From: Tetmemena sp. SeJ-2015
Taxonomy: Eukaryota > Ciliophora > Spirotrichea > Sporadotrichida > Oxytrichidae
Reading direction: 5' to 3'
Length of the DNA stretch: 64,000 nt
Assembly (NCBI GenBank): GCA_027382625.1
Contig: JAJKFJ010021740.1
Location: forward strand, 1-64,000
Of this stretch, positions 48,144-59,117 are shown piece after piece; position 1 is the first letter of the stretch, and every line of letters starts with the position of its first letter. A program made the translations under genes and the position numbers. A model generated the notes under the pieces. That model was given only the letters and a program-made list of their open reading frames with translations, searched no databases and had not been told where the DNA came from.

Positions 48144-48246
48144 ACATGAAGACCTTCTTTGCAAGAATCACCAACAGATCAAGCAAGCATGCTTTGTTTT
48201 CTGCAGTAACTCCTTCATCTTCCTCCCTTAACTGCAGTAGCTTCAT
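48144..48246 (-). CDS. Orphan minus-strand coding fragment
   Basis: Minus strand reads MKLLQLREEDEGVTAENKAC then LLDLLVILAKKVFM, well-formed amphipathic helices with codon use like neighbouring genes, but only ~34 residues. Surrounding DNA on the 5' side (48250-48540) is AT-rich with no continuation. It may be the last segment of a gene whose other segments lie elsewhere, or a micro-protein. Family not recognised. Confidence 0.4.
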
Positions 48247-48249
48247 CTA

Positions 48250-48540
48250 AATTTATAGAACAAATAATGATATTAAATTAAATGAGTAGGAGACATTTCA
48301 GCGATGAGTAAATCAAGTTACCAAACTTCAATAAGCAAAGAGAAATAATTATCATTAACTACTCTATCTATTTTATTAAAATTAGTAACATAAGATTAAT
48401 TTATCTTTGTATAATTTTTTCTTTAGATGAAATAATATTTACTTTAATTAATGCAACGAAACATATATGAAGAAAAAGCAAAAGCTTTGTTATAAATCTT
48501 AAATTTAAATTAAAAGATAAAATTGATGTGTTTTGGAAAA
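48250..48540. other. AT-rich spacer
   Basis: No coding-like frame; a presumed promoter for the rightward gene that begins near 48560 and spacer to the orphan minus-strand fragment. Confidence 0.35.
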
Positions 48541-48559
48541 TAATAATTTAAAGAGAAGC

Positions 48560-49025
48560 ATAAAATGAATAAAGTGATACAGAAGAGCCTCCAACTTTTG
48601 AAAAGAAATTACCCCGCAAGTATGATTCCAAAGTGGAGAGAGCCAGAGATCCCAAGTTCTCATCTTCGTACAAGCAGAAAAAAAGAATCACATAGAACTT
48701 AGAAAGTGGGTTCTAATACTACATGAAGAACACTGACAGAGAAAATCACTTTAATAACAAAATAGTTGAAAAGTTTGGAAAGGAAATGCTCCAAAATATT
48801 TCCCAAATCTCCCTCGAAAAAGTATTGAACCCTGTTAATGAAGACGCAAAGTAATTAAATAACAAGTACATCTCATTCAATCTTATATGCTTTATTCGAC
48901 ACTCCAACTGAATACTACTAAGTTAAATAGGCACTCTCAAATCATAAACCAGCTAAGGTAAACTTAGGGCAAAAGACTAGACACTCTTCATTCCGACAGC
49001 TCAACGATAAATTTAATCTACTTCC
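48560..49025 (+). CDS. Small charged protein, unrecognised
   Basis: Frame SDTEEPPTFEKKLPRKYDSK, VERARDPKFSSSYKQKKR, GFQYYMKNTDRENHFNNKIV, EKFGKEMLQNISQISLEKVL. After an AT-rich break at ~48860-48895 it resumes DTPTEYYQVKQALSNHKPAK and RHSSFRQLNDKFNLLPD. The nearest ATG (48565) is out of frame with this, so a small IES near the start is likely. No clear TGA follows before the Pet127-like gene. About 140 residues, polar, no membrane segment. Function unknown. Confidence 0.5.
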
Positions 49026-49270
49026 TGACTATTATTTATTAAAAATAAACAAATATAAAAATAGCTCAAGAAATCCTTAATCTTATTTTCTTGCATTCAA
49101 ATTAAGGCATTCTTTTATATTTCTTGCTAGATTATTATAATAATTAGATTAATATGATTATACAGCGTAAATATGTAGATAAAATTATACCATCCTCCAA
49201 AAAATTTTTATAAAATAGGATAAAATTTTGATTTAGAAATAGTTTTTAAGAATGTAAAATAGATTTTATA
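49026..49270. other. AT-rich spacer before Pet127-like gene
   Basis: A/T-rich with no protein-like composition, although no TGA occurs in one frame. Treated as an intergenic stretch. Confidence 0.35.
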
Positions 49271-49289
49271 AATTTAACTTGATTTGCAA

Positions 49290-50948
49290 ATATCTATTAA
49301 TTTTGAATCTAAATAAGGAAAGGATCAGTTCTCTTCTTGACGCTAGTAAAAATAATGTGGAAGCAGTAGAGAATGATTGGCAAGATAAAAGCATTATTCC
49401 TGAGCTAGCTAATGGTTTGGAAGTGGTACTAAAGCAGCCAGGAATCTTCCCAGTAGAGTCTATCAATAAATTGAATGAAGGGAAGTTAGGGAACTTCTAC
49501 ACTCACCTTCCCTAGTACTCGCAAATCAACGAAGACTGTATATCTCCTTACTATCCTCCTGGATCAGATACCAACCTGATTAGACTCTGCAACCTTCACA
49601 AAACTAAATACACTATGTCCACATCAACCATCTCTTCAATGCTTTCTCATCTGTATTACTGCATGTCTAACTTCAAGTCGCCCCATTTCAACCATCTCTC
49701 TGAGGCCTATGATAGAGAGCCTTTGAAATTTATGATCTCTCAACGTAAACCTAACACTGTCTTCCTTAAGAAATCTACCAAGGTTCCTGGCGTCTATTCT
49801 GTTGATGGAGACTCTGGCTTCATTGAGTAAGCTAACGTTGTACTTCTTAAGATGGGAAAATATATGGAGAAGATGCTTACTACTGACTCTCAATTTTTCT
49901 CAGACCACTATGTTCTCGATCCTAGAACTAACAAGCCTTTAAAATAATTTGAGGGAGAGATTCAACATGAGCCTGACTATTTCAAGTACCTAAAATCTGG
50001 CAGCTTATTATTGAGATCTCAAATTGATTGCAGAGGTATTGACGGAGAAGGAAATGATGTGGTCTTTGAATTGAAGACGAGAGCCACTAGTGTTCTTAGA
50101 TACGATATTGGAAATTACATTGACTACTTAGACTACGAAATAAACAAATATAAGGGCAAGGCATAAAGCTATGAAAGAGAGTTTTATGATCTTATTAGAG
50201 GAGGTTTTCTGAAGTACATCATGCAGTGTAAAATTGGGCGTATGTCTGGAGCAGTTATTGCCTATCATAATACTCAGAAAGTGTTTGGATTCGAGTATAT
50301 CACTCTGAAAGATATGGAGAAAAGAGTTTTCGGGTGCCCTGAATTCTCTGATGTAATTTTTAAGCATTCTTTGGCTTTAGTTGAAAAGATCTTCGACTTC
50401 ATCATTGAGGACTAGGATAACTTGAAAGATAGCGAATACAATCCTTCAGCTCAACATTATAATATATATTTGACATATAACAAAACAAGATCTTCAAACT
50501 CGGATTCTATGCAAATGAACATGAGCGCACGCTAAATGTGCTAGTTGAAGTTTTTGATAATGACTCATTCTATTAGGAGAGATTCCGCAGTGTATTGCCA
50601 GAATATATGAAGGACCCCATCGATTACTATCTTTCCCATAAAATCAATCCTTAGGTCTACAAATATCAGGTGGGTATATATCCTATCCTAAATGGAGTAT
50701 TCATCGATCACTCACCTATTCTATTCGAAAAAGGTGATACTTTAGATGTCAAATACACAATTTCTAGACAAGGCAAGATTAAGTTCAATCAATCTAGTAA
50801 AAATATTATAATTTCTTATCATAAGAATTAATGAAATGAGTACATGAGATTTTTGCACGAGGCCTATAAATGCGATACAGTAAACGTAGATAATGATTAT
50901 GCAGGAACTTGGAGCTTTTATTATTTTATTTAAAGCTTTGTAGTATGA
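49290..50948 (+). CDS. Pet127-like protein (mitochondrial RNA processing family)
   Basis: Fungal Pet127 acts in mitochondrial RNA 5' processing and carries a PD-(D/E)xK-like core. Here: NGLEVVLKQPGIFPVESI, LPQYSQINEDCI, TMSTSTISSMLSHLYYCM, GKYMEKMLTTDSQFFSDHYV, LLRSQIDCRGIDGEGNDVVF-ELKTRA (candidate D and E-x-K), YDLIRGGFLKYIMQCKIGRM and AVIAYHNTQKVFGFEYITL, all in family order. After a break at ~50430-50485 it continues NEHERTLNVLVEVFDND and VGIYPILNGVF. A TGA at ~50831 vanishes when the 9 bp between AAT repeats (50826/50835) is removed, giving HKNEYMRFLHEAY; stop at 50946. No start codon or mitochondrial presequence was fixed, so the 5' limit is approximate. Confidence 0.85.
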
Positions 50949-51121
50949 GAACCAAAAAATTAATTAGCAGTATAAAAGTTTAGACTTTGTTATAAATTAT
51001 CGACCTATAACTTAATACTTATGTAAATTTAGAGTAAATGAAAATTATCGGAGATAAAAATAGACTCATTATAGGCTCATTATCTGTCTAAAATTATTTC
51101 AACTTATTTATATTAAATTTT
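50949..51121. other. Spacer between convergent genes
   Basis: AT-rich spacer between the Pet127-like stop and the stop of the minus-strand gene ending at 51122. No feature seen. Confidence 0.35.
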
Positions 51122-53123
51122 TCAATGCTTTAACTAAGCTCCTAACCACTTTTAGCGATCCTCTTCTCTAAATTTGTGAAGCATTGGAGGTTTGGAAGGA
51201 TCAATAGTAACATAATTGGGAATAAAATTTTGATTACCACTTTAGGTTGATTTCCCAAAGAATGTCTTAAACTCAGATTGTGCTATTCTTTGCTAACTTT
51301 TGACTCTATCTTCCTTTCTCATTTGTTCTTCAACACACCCTTAATACGGAGAGGATATTCTTATGATATAAAATAAAATAAAGTAAAGTAAAGTAAAGTA
51401 AAATTTTAGGAATGGAATTAATAATCAATTTCAAATCTCAGCACTTAAAAGTACGAGATAAGAAACCGTACTATTATCCTATGTAATGATATAAAATAAA
51501 AATCTCAAATAATAAGTAAATAGGTTTGTCCAGGTCATAGACAGGCATTTATTGAAACTGTTTGAATCTTGAAAAAACTTTGCTGCTTGGAGTTTGGTTA
51601 ACTACTACATTAGATTTAGCTAACTGACTCTAGCTCTTAGAAAATGACAAGAGCCCTAGCTTAGTGCTCATCTCTCTATCTTCAGGCAAAAACTCCTCAC
51701 AGAGAGTTGGATGAAGCATCTGCCTTACTTCTCTTTGATTCTTCCACAGATAAACTTCTGCATCTTCTTTTAGCTTTTGTTTAAAATTCCTTTCTATTTA
51801 AAAGCTCTCCAAATGTTTTAGGACTGGTTAATGCTTTTTCTAATTCTAAACTTAAGTTGCCAAAGGCATATTTTTTGAGTGATTTATTATATTTGAGGAG
51901 CTTGATTAATTAAAAAAGCTATTTTTGTTTTGACTTAGGATTATCAAATATTAAAATAAAAGTAATGGGTAAGAATAAATTAAAATGTCTTTATGGTTTA
52001 TATAGATCTCTTTAAGAGGAGCAAATTTAATATATTTTAACAAGAATATCCTCTTCTTTTATCTCATAAAATCGGTTTAGTGAGAGATATAAAACTAGAT
52101 AAACTTTTTTAATTATCTCAAATTGTGTTTGAATAATAAGGATGACTTATAATTAAAATCTGAGCACACAACAAAGTAAATGAATTATATTTTATAGGGT
52201 AATTTATTTAAGTAATATATTTTGACTAAATTGAGTGGCAGATTAGTGATTCGTTTAGTTTTGAGCAGTATTTTAGGACATTGCTGATTGATGGATATGT
52301 GGATCTCTAAATGTAACTCTTAAATCACTTTTCGCACTTGCAACTCGAGTTAAGATTCCCTTCTGAGGAATAGCTGAGATAGGTCTCATCCCTCCTTCCG
52401 CAAATTTATCATCACCTTTAACAGGTTGCATAAACAAATTGGTTTAACTATTCATAGAAATACTCCTCACAGAACTTGAAGGTCTTAATACCTTCTTATA
52501 AGTAACTGCATCTTCATTGGTTTCATTACTAGTCGCTAATGTTAATCTGGATGAACACTTATTGAGTTCCCTTAAAAATATTAACATCTTTTAGTTTAAT
52601 CTCTCAAAGTAGATGCTTCTATAGGTTCTTTACTGACTGCGTTATTATCCACAAACACTGCACCTCTTCGCTTAGAGTAGCCAAGTCCAGAATGATGAAA
52701 TTCTTTAGTAAAAGTCTTGAGATGTACAGAGGCAGTTTAGGGTCTAGTAACTTTTCTACTCGCTTTAGAACTCGTAATGATAGAGCCTGAACCGTTAAGG
52801 AAATCTTCAATCGTATTATCATGAGCTATTTCTTTGTCAAAAGCCTAAGACTTCAAATCTGTAGTATTAGATACTTTCTTAGATATTCCCATATGAGGGA
52901 ATTTTACCTATCTTTGTCTTAAAAAGGCTTCTTCAAGGGAGATATCAACTTTTCCCTATGTTTAAAATTGGCCTACTTTTATTTAGACGTAATTGGTCAG
53001 CACCTATATACTCTCTTTATATTTTTTATCTATGTGAAACTGAACTGCTACAGAATTCAAGTGCTAAACTATTTAAGGTCCTCTTTCTGATTCAGCAAAA
53101 GTATCGTAATTTGTTACAATCAT
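51122..53123 (-). CDS. Unrecognised protein with helical N-terminus and Ser/Thr-rich middle
   Basis: Starts MIVTNYDTFAESERGPQIVQ, HLNSVAVQFHIDKKYKESIQ (TPR-like spacing), then KVDISLEEAFLRQRQVKF, DNTIEDFLNGSGSIITSSK, VHLKTFTKEFHHSGLGYSKR, NEDAVTYKKVLRPSSSVRSI, RPISAIPQKGILTRVASAKS. Leftward of 51960: LKEDAEVYLWKNQREVRQML, HPTLCEEFLPEDREM, and the end NFIPNYVTIDPSKPPMLHKF, EEDRQKWLGAQLKH to TGA complement 51122. A (gtaaa)n run at ~51380 lies in one interruption. Style resembles axonemal or cytoskeletal proteins of ciliates, but no family is named. Several introns/IESs between blocks were not placed. Confidence 0.65.
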
Positions 53124-53329
53124 TTGCAAGTTATTAGTAAAAATATTATTTATTGCAAATTATAATAACGAATAATTTAATTTACTTCCTAAACTATTGA
53201 CTTAAAAAAAATATTTTAGCATGGCATATATTTTTGAATAGTGATGTTTATTGGATGAGGATCCCAAGAATTGTGATTATCTAATTAAAAATTAATAAAT
53301 AGGAAAGTCTTCCAATCCAGGGAGGAGTA

Positions 53330-54276
53330 AGTAGGCAGCAGATGAAATTTATAAGTTTACTTGTTCTTCTTTATGTCGATTAAATGCGTAAAGTTTAGTT
53401 TTTCGTTAATTCATCAAATAATATTTAATGATTATCTACTACGAATTCTTAAGGCAAACTTTAAAGAAGTGGATGAGAAATGTATTATTTCTTCACAGTG
53501 CATTTTACATCTGTAAGTTTTGAGAAAAAGAGTGCTGGTTTATTTAAGTTATTTTTCTCAGTGTAAGTGGCTGGTTTCTTAATCAAATCCCCACCTGCTA
53601 TTCCACCAAGTGAAGCCATTGCTCTAGAGTAGTGAAGGCCAACGTTCCCATGAGGAATCCACTAATTCTTTCCACTGTCGAAGACATAGTAATCATAAAA
53701 TATAATCTCCCGTTAGATTATCTAGGAATACTTAAGATTTGGTGAGAGTAGGCAACAGTTTGGCATCGTAGTCTTTAATAGAGCTCAACGAACTTCCCTT
53801 TTCATTGTTGTTAATAACTCTCAAGTGAGCTAAATTGGTGGCACAATAGTAAATCAGCATCTGCAGTCCAAAGCCAGCTGCAAACATGCATTTGTTCGTT
53901 ATCTTGCACATCTTGAATAACCTAACTAATTTCTCACATTTCTCCTGCCAAGGGAGAAGAGAACCATCTCCATCAATAAAGACGAAGTCAATATTATTGA
54001 ACAACTAAGTTTATATTAAATTCAAAATTGTTCTTACTCTTTCAGCTTCTGAGTGAGAGTAAATTGTATTGGGCTCATATAGATAGTCGTCTAAATTCTT
54101 GCGATCTCTGACAATTATCTCTGGAATATCTACCATTGACTATTTCTGCTTCATAAATATCTAAACAAGTCATTAAATCAACATGAGATTACCTCTTTGA
54201 TTACTGCAACTAGATCATTTACTCTTTTGATCCCAATGTAGTTGTTTTAGAAACCGTGGACTACTAGTATCTTCAT
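53330..54276 (-). CDS. Class I glutamine-amidotransferase-like protein
   Basis: Starts MKILVVHGFQNNYIGIKRV. Two introns: ~54195-54164 (GTAATC...TTTAG) after VIKE, and ~54038-54006 (GTAAGA...CTTAG) after SEAER. Core: IDFVFIDGDGSLLPWQEK, then CMFAAGFGLQMLIYYCATN, the shape of a class I GATase nucleophile elbow (G-x-C/A-x-G), but the catalytic Cys position is Ala-Ala-Gly-Phe-Gly here, so activity is doubtful. TAATC repeats (53690/53703; GATTA on the coding strand) bound a 13 bp IES whose removal gives GDYYVFDSGKNQWIPHGNVG. Then LHYSRAMASLGGIAGGDLI and SHPLLQSLP. The 3' end past ~53400 is unclear. A related family occurs in other ciliates (inference). Confidence 0.7.
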
Positions 54277-54371
54277 TTATTTTTCAATTAAGAAATTAAT
54301 TAATTCAAAATATATTAATTTCTTATCTAAAGCTTGGAAAATATTTATAGTACAAACAATATATAAATACA

Positions 54372-56260
54372 ATGGAAGGTTAGCCTGACTAGCAACAGAC
54401 AGCAAACCAAAAATAAAATATTGACAAAGCGCCGCTTCATTAGCCAATCAAGCGATCACCTACTGAGAATTCGTTGTTACTAGAAGAAAAGTTCATTAAA
54501 GTAGGATATGACTAGTAGTTCTAAGTCCTCACTTACAATTAGTATCTAACGAGAGTATCTGGTGGATTTGGGAGGATGTAGCTAATTTGCCTCCTAGTTA
54601 TCTTTCTTTTGAAAGTGGCAGGTACTTTAGTTAGCATGAATCTGGGGTTCTTAAAAATGGTTCCTGAATTTCAATGCACTAATATTGAATAGACTACTCC
54701 TTACTTATGCTCTCCCAAATACTTCTGTGATTTCAATAATCAAACTTACAGATCAGATATTAAACTAAATTTATTAAGATAAAACTATACTATAAAATGT
54801 TTCGCTTTAGTGTGGCAATAAATTGGGATAGCGCTTTTACTCTTAAAAACATGGTGACAAAGTTTGATTTGTACTGCTCAGAAAAGCTCTATTATGTTTT
54901 AATTGGAGGTAGCACTATGATAGGCCACGCTATTTTCCTCATATTTTTCTCTTAATTAATAGACACTATTGGCAGGAAATCGGTTATTGTAGGCTCTTTG
55001 CTTGTTCTAATGGCTTCACTTGGAGCTATGGTATTCATCCCAGGGCTCATATTGCAATTTTAAATTATCATGAATAACAATGATATTTAAGCATTTAATT
55101 ATCTATTTAAGCAATAGGTATTTTCATTTGGTTGATGTATGGTTGCTTGGTACTTTATGGGGTAGCCTCAGGTATTTTAAACTTGCAGGGTTGGATTTAT
55201 TTGATAGAGTTTATGCCTAAGAACTACCAGGCAGGTGCAATAATCGTATCCAATTCCGGTAAAGGAGTAGCTCTGATTCTAGGTTCAATATTCTTCTTGG
55301 ATATTTCAAAGAGGCAGGCATTCATGTTTATTTTCAACATAGGAATAGCAGCATTCGTGTTTCTAATTATAACTACTTATATTCCTGAATCGCCTAAGTA
55401 CCACTATATGATGAAGCAGTATAAGAAAGCAAGGGAGATTCTCATAGAAATTGGAAAAGCAAACAAACAGGATGAGGTTAAGGCTAAATTTTAAAGCATT
55501 TATTTAGTATACTATCTTTCGAGAAGAGGACCAAGACCCTAATATAGATATAAACGAAAGCTACATGAATTCTTCTAAAGAGGACAATAATGAACAAACA
55601 AAAGAACACTCTCTCAATTTAACTAATAAAGACGATTAAAAAATTATTGAGACTGAAAGTAAAGTCATCAGAGATGGTTATAAGATATTTGATAGAACTA
55701 ATTTCATTAAAGAAATCAAAGAGAATAAAGACTTCAGAGTCAACACTTTTGGAATCATCTTCTGCCATGCCGTATGCTCGTTCAGTTTCTCTCTGTTTAC
55801 TTTAATGCTTCCAAGCTTAAAGGGAAATATCTACTTGAATGGTTTCCTAATTGGTTCATTCGAGGTCTTAGCTTATTCATTCTCAGGATTGATGATGAAA
55901 ATGCTTGGACTTCGCTATTAAATAATCCTGTGTTACATGATATCCTTAGGAAGTGGAGTTGTTTATTAGCTCTTTGACTTTTCAGAATAGTCATCCCAGT
56001 TGAATGGAGCAATTCTCTTAGCTTTGCTTATGTTCGGAGTTGCAGCAAATAATAACTCTACAGCTTATGCTGCTTATGTTTGCTGTCCTCAAGAGCTCAC
56101 AGCCACATTTTTTGTTGTTCAAAGCTGCTTCACTTCTATTTTTGTGATGTTCAGTCCAATTATAGCCGAGTGGGATACTTAATTAGTAGTTTCTGGCTTT
56201 CTAATGCTCACAGCTTCCTGTATATTTGTATCGTACTCAATCAAATTTAAGAATGTTTGA
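54372..56260 (+). CDS. MFS transporter, SLC22 (organic ion transporter)-like
   Basis: Plasma-membrane carrier. A Gln-rich cytosolic N-terminus (MEGQPDQQQTANQK) precedes helix 1 (LICLLVIFLLKVAGTLV), a Cys-containing extracellular loop, LIDTIGRKSVIVGSLLVLM (the MFS 'D.xGRR/K' loop 2-3 signature), VLYGVASGILNLQGWIYLIE, a helix pair, and YIPESPKYHYMMKQYKKA, the 'PESPRWL' signature of SLC22. A long charged loop then helices 7-12 follow to TGA 56258. IESs: TAAAT (54766/54819, 53 bp) restores DIKLNWDSAFTLKN; ATA (55049/55114, 65 bp) restores FIPGLIGIFIWLMYG; TTT ends at ~55490 restore AKFREEDQDP. Substrate cannot be told. Confidence 0.9.
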
Positions 56261-56516
56261 GGATACTTATTTTTTAAATATAAATGCACCTAATCTCGCA
56301 ATATAACCACGAATCATTCATAATTTGTTGATTAAAGATTTCAAATATACTCTAATTTTTTAACTAAGCATTCTCGATCTATTATGCTAACTCATTCAAC
56401 CTCCTAGAGCCGCAGCTAAAGGAAGACTGAATTCTCTTTTGGTAATCCTTCATTCATTTTTATGATCATTAGAAAAACCTCTTTTTGACTCTCATTCTTA
56501 CTGGTAACGATTTAAA
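56261..56516. other. Intergenic spacer
   Basis: About 255 bp between the transporter stop and the sideroflexin start, same strand; AT-rich, no feature recognised. Presumably the sideroflexin promoter. Confidence 0.35.
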
Positions 56517-57593
56517 ATGGCCTGTTATTTATTCAATCCGCTGTAAGAAGCCACATCCTATGATTATGATTTATAGGAACTCCTTGGTACCAAACTAAAA
56601 GATTCATGATTACAAGTAATACCTAGAGGACATGAGAGGTCGAGAGCAACTTGAAAAGGAAAAGGGAAAGACTTTAATGCTCACTGATTATCAAAAACAT
56701 GTCATAAGAAGAGCGCAGATTGTTACAGGTGCTTCTGTTCATCCTGATACAGGCCAGATAATCAGCTGGCCTTGGAGGATGAGTTCGTTCCTATATCTTG
56801 GTCTTCCTTTGACAATTGGACTCACGATGGCTCCTCCCACTTTTGCAAGCACATTTTTCTGGATATGGGCATCTTAGACATATTTTTCAGGTGTAAACAT
56901 TGCAAACAGGAATGCTTCAAGTGAAGAAGGTTATAGAAACACTTTCATGGGTTTCACAGCAGGAGCGGCCGCAGGAGTAGTCTTAGCCCTAGTTCTTAGA
57001 GGAGCTATCCACCAACTCACTCCTCCCTCGATCTTAAACAATGCTGGAAACAAAGTTCTATTTAATACAACAACTAGCTTTATTGCTCTCTCAGGAGCTT
57101 CTTATATCAATACAGTTGTGAGTAGATACAACGAGCTAAAGAATGGCGTTCTAATTTATGATGAAAAAGGCAAAGATGCAGGAGTCTCTAAACTAGCTGC
57201 GCAAAAGGCTATATTCCAGACAGCAATGACGAGAATAGCAATAGTCTTCTAAATGGTCTTTGTTCCTGGCACAATTAAATTAAATTAATTGTTGGACTGC
57301 TGTAAAAGTACAAGTATGTGCCGGAAACTCCTCTTCTTAAATCTTTGGTCCAAATTCTTGTTGTTGGATCAGTTTTAAAAAATAAAAATAAAAAATAAAA
57401 ATAAAAATAAAAAATAAAAATAAAAAGTTTTGTCTCTAGCTATGCCTGTTAGTCTTGCTTTATATAACAGAGAGTAAAATTATTTTAAGAGAGGGATAGA
57501 TTCCGATTTAAAAAAATAGAACATCATTTGCAAGGTTACAGAATGGAAAATGGAAGTACCCCTCAATATTTGTACTTCAATAGAGGATTGTGA
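56517..57593 (+). CDS. Sideroflexin (mitochondrial inner-membrane amino-acid carrier)
   Basis: Starts MACYLFNPLQEATSYDYDL. A 7 bp IES with GATT ends (56601/56608) restores KLKDYKQYLEDMRG. Then RAQIVTGASVHPDTGQII (the family HPDTG motif), SWPWRMSSFLYLGLPLTIG, FFWIWASQTYFSGVNIANRN, FMGFTAGAAAGVVLALVL, KLAAQKAIFQTAMTRIAI and VFVPGT. Near 57274 one of two tandem ATTAA units must go to reach IVGLLQKYKYVPETP. A 55 bp (AAAAT)n IES with AGTTTT ends (57371/57426) separates VQILVVGSVL from SLAMPVSLALY. The end PQYLYFNRGL matches the conserved sideroflexin C-terminus; a last IES before QGYRMENGST was not delimited. TGA 57591. Confidence 0.95.
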
Positions 57594-57688
57594 AATAATT
57601 GATTCCTTAATTTAATTCTTAATCATTTAATCATTGAATCTTGCTCTGACTAGATGTTAAACCTTAATATTTGCAATTATGTTTACAT

Positions 57689-58993
57689 TCATGTATGCTT
57701 AATGACCAAAAGTAATAGACAAACGATAATAGATACAAGCAAACAGCTGAGCACTCCCTTTGCTCTCATAGATTTCTCGATTTTTACCGTCTTTTCAAGA
57801 TGAACTATTCCTTGCTTTACATCTTTGTGAGCTTACTCGACGTTGAAATCTATTCTATCTAAAATGGTGCCTTGCTCAACTACCAATACTGATAAATCTT
57901 TGAAAAGAACAGCCAAATCATTTATCGTGTTTACTAAGCCTTTGATTTCTTTGTTTCTAACTCTTTAGGTATGATCTATTTCTTCGTCCTCTTCAAGAAC
58001 TTGCATTTGCGAGTCGTCATTTAAAAATTGATCCATCTTTCCTCGAGCTGACTTGAGTTCTCTAACTCCCACATCGTCATGCAATTCTTAAACTTTGAGA
58101 TAGTGCTTCTTTTCTCTAGTTCTTAGTTTGAAAGTGATGTCTTTTAGCCTTGTAGCCAAAGTAATCTGAATATTTTAGCGAACTATTATAACTTTACAAC
58201 TCAATCTTTATCTTACTTTAATCATCGTATTTATCATCTGACTTGAATTTCATTAGCTCTTTGAGTTTACTGTCGCAAGCTCTCACTAACTAAATTATGA
58301 ACATTAAAATGCAATAGTGATTTACATCAGTGACATCTTAAGCAATATTGTTAATCTATTTTTGGAGTGCAGTGGTTGACTCATCTTCATCATCGTCTAG
58401 GAAGTTTACTTTCAGCCGTTTCTATTGTAGCTTCTTGAGTTCGTTCACTATTGAAGATCTTAATGAATTTTATCTTACTTTTAGCATCTATTTCTTCTAT
58501 GTGTCTTTCAATTTCCTCTTAAATGTCAACCCATATAGGAGGCAGAAATCTCTTTCCATACTCTATTGAAGAGTCTTCACTTGAAGCCTTTGTTGACATT
58601 GGCAGTAGTTTCACATTATCATTCACTTTCAAATAAAATAAAACTTTCTCTAGCTCCTAGGGAGAAGAAAGCCCACTATACGTTCCATTATTCTAGCTTT
58701 AAAGAATTGTTGAACTGTTGAAATCGCTTGAGGAAGAAGACAGAAATGTTCCTTTTAGAGGCTTAAATCTATACAGACAATTCAATACATTTTTATGAAT
58801 AGGAAAATATTTTCATTCTAAAAATGGAGTTATTTTTGTTGACTACAGATTCTAAATTCCAATTCACTAACCTATCTCTATTGTTTTCAAGTTCTATTTC
58901 CTTATGCTTGAACTTTAGGAAGAGTGGAGTTAGATTTTTAACAGTTCCTTTAGACCTTGATAGTGGGGTCTAATTTTGTTTAAGAGATGTCAT
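57689..58993 (-). CDS. stx16: Syntaxin-16/Tlg2-like Qa-SNARE
   Basis: SNARE for endosome-to-Golgi fusion. Starts MTSLKQNQTPLSRSKGTVKN. ATAG repeats (~58865/58793) bound an IES; removal gives ENNRDRFKPLKGTFLSSSSS. Then RFLPPIWVDIQEEIERHIEE, NFLDDDEDESTTALQKQINN, an intron (GTAAAT...TTTAG) and LVRACDSKLKELMKFKSDD. TTG ends bound another IES, giving IELATRLKDITFKLRTRE. The SNARE motif RNKEIKGLVNTINDLAVLFK, DLSVLVVEQGTILDRIDFNV has the zero-layer Gln (EQGT) exactly as in syntaxin-16. A C-terminal anchor (VLSCLLVSIIVCLLLLVI) ends KHT at TGA complement 57689. The short N-terminal peptide of Tlg2/Stx16 type could bind a Sec1/Munc18 protein (inference). Confidence 0.93.
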
Positions 58994-59117
58994 TGAATTT
59001 TTAGAGATTATCAATTTTGTTTATAATTTAATATTTTAAGCTGAGACTATTGGAAAATTAAAATACTTATTGATACTTAGGAGCTCTAAATTATAAGTAT
59101 TCTTTATTATATATTCA

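Noticed and set aside
50385..50492. AAGATCTTC repeat in the Pet127-like gene as an IES pointer
   Set aside because: Joining there would delete the coding-like block FIIEDQDNLKDSEYN; the repeat contains a palindrome and is probably chance.
51370..51410. (gtaaa)n run as a telomere-like or CRISPR-like array
   Set aside because: Simple 5 bp microsatellite without spacers and unlike the G4T4/C4A4 telomere repeat of this group.
53221..53510. Plus-strand reading MAYIF... then DEDPKNCDYLIKN... as a separate gene
   Set aside because: It overlaps, antisense, the better-supported 3' part of the amidotransferase-like gene, and has a TGA that no repeat pair removes.
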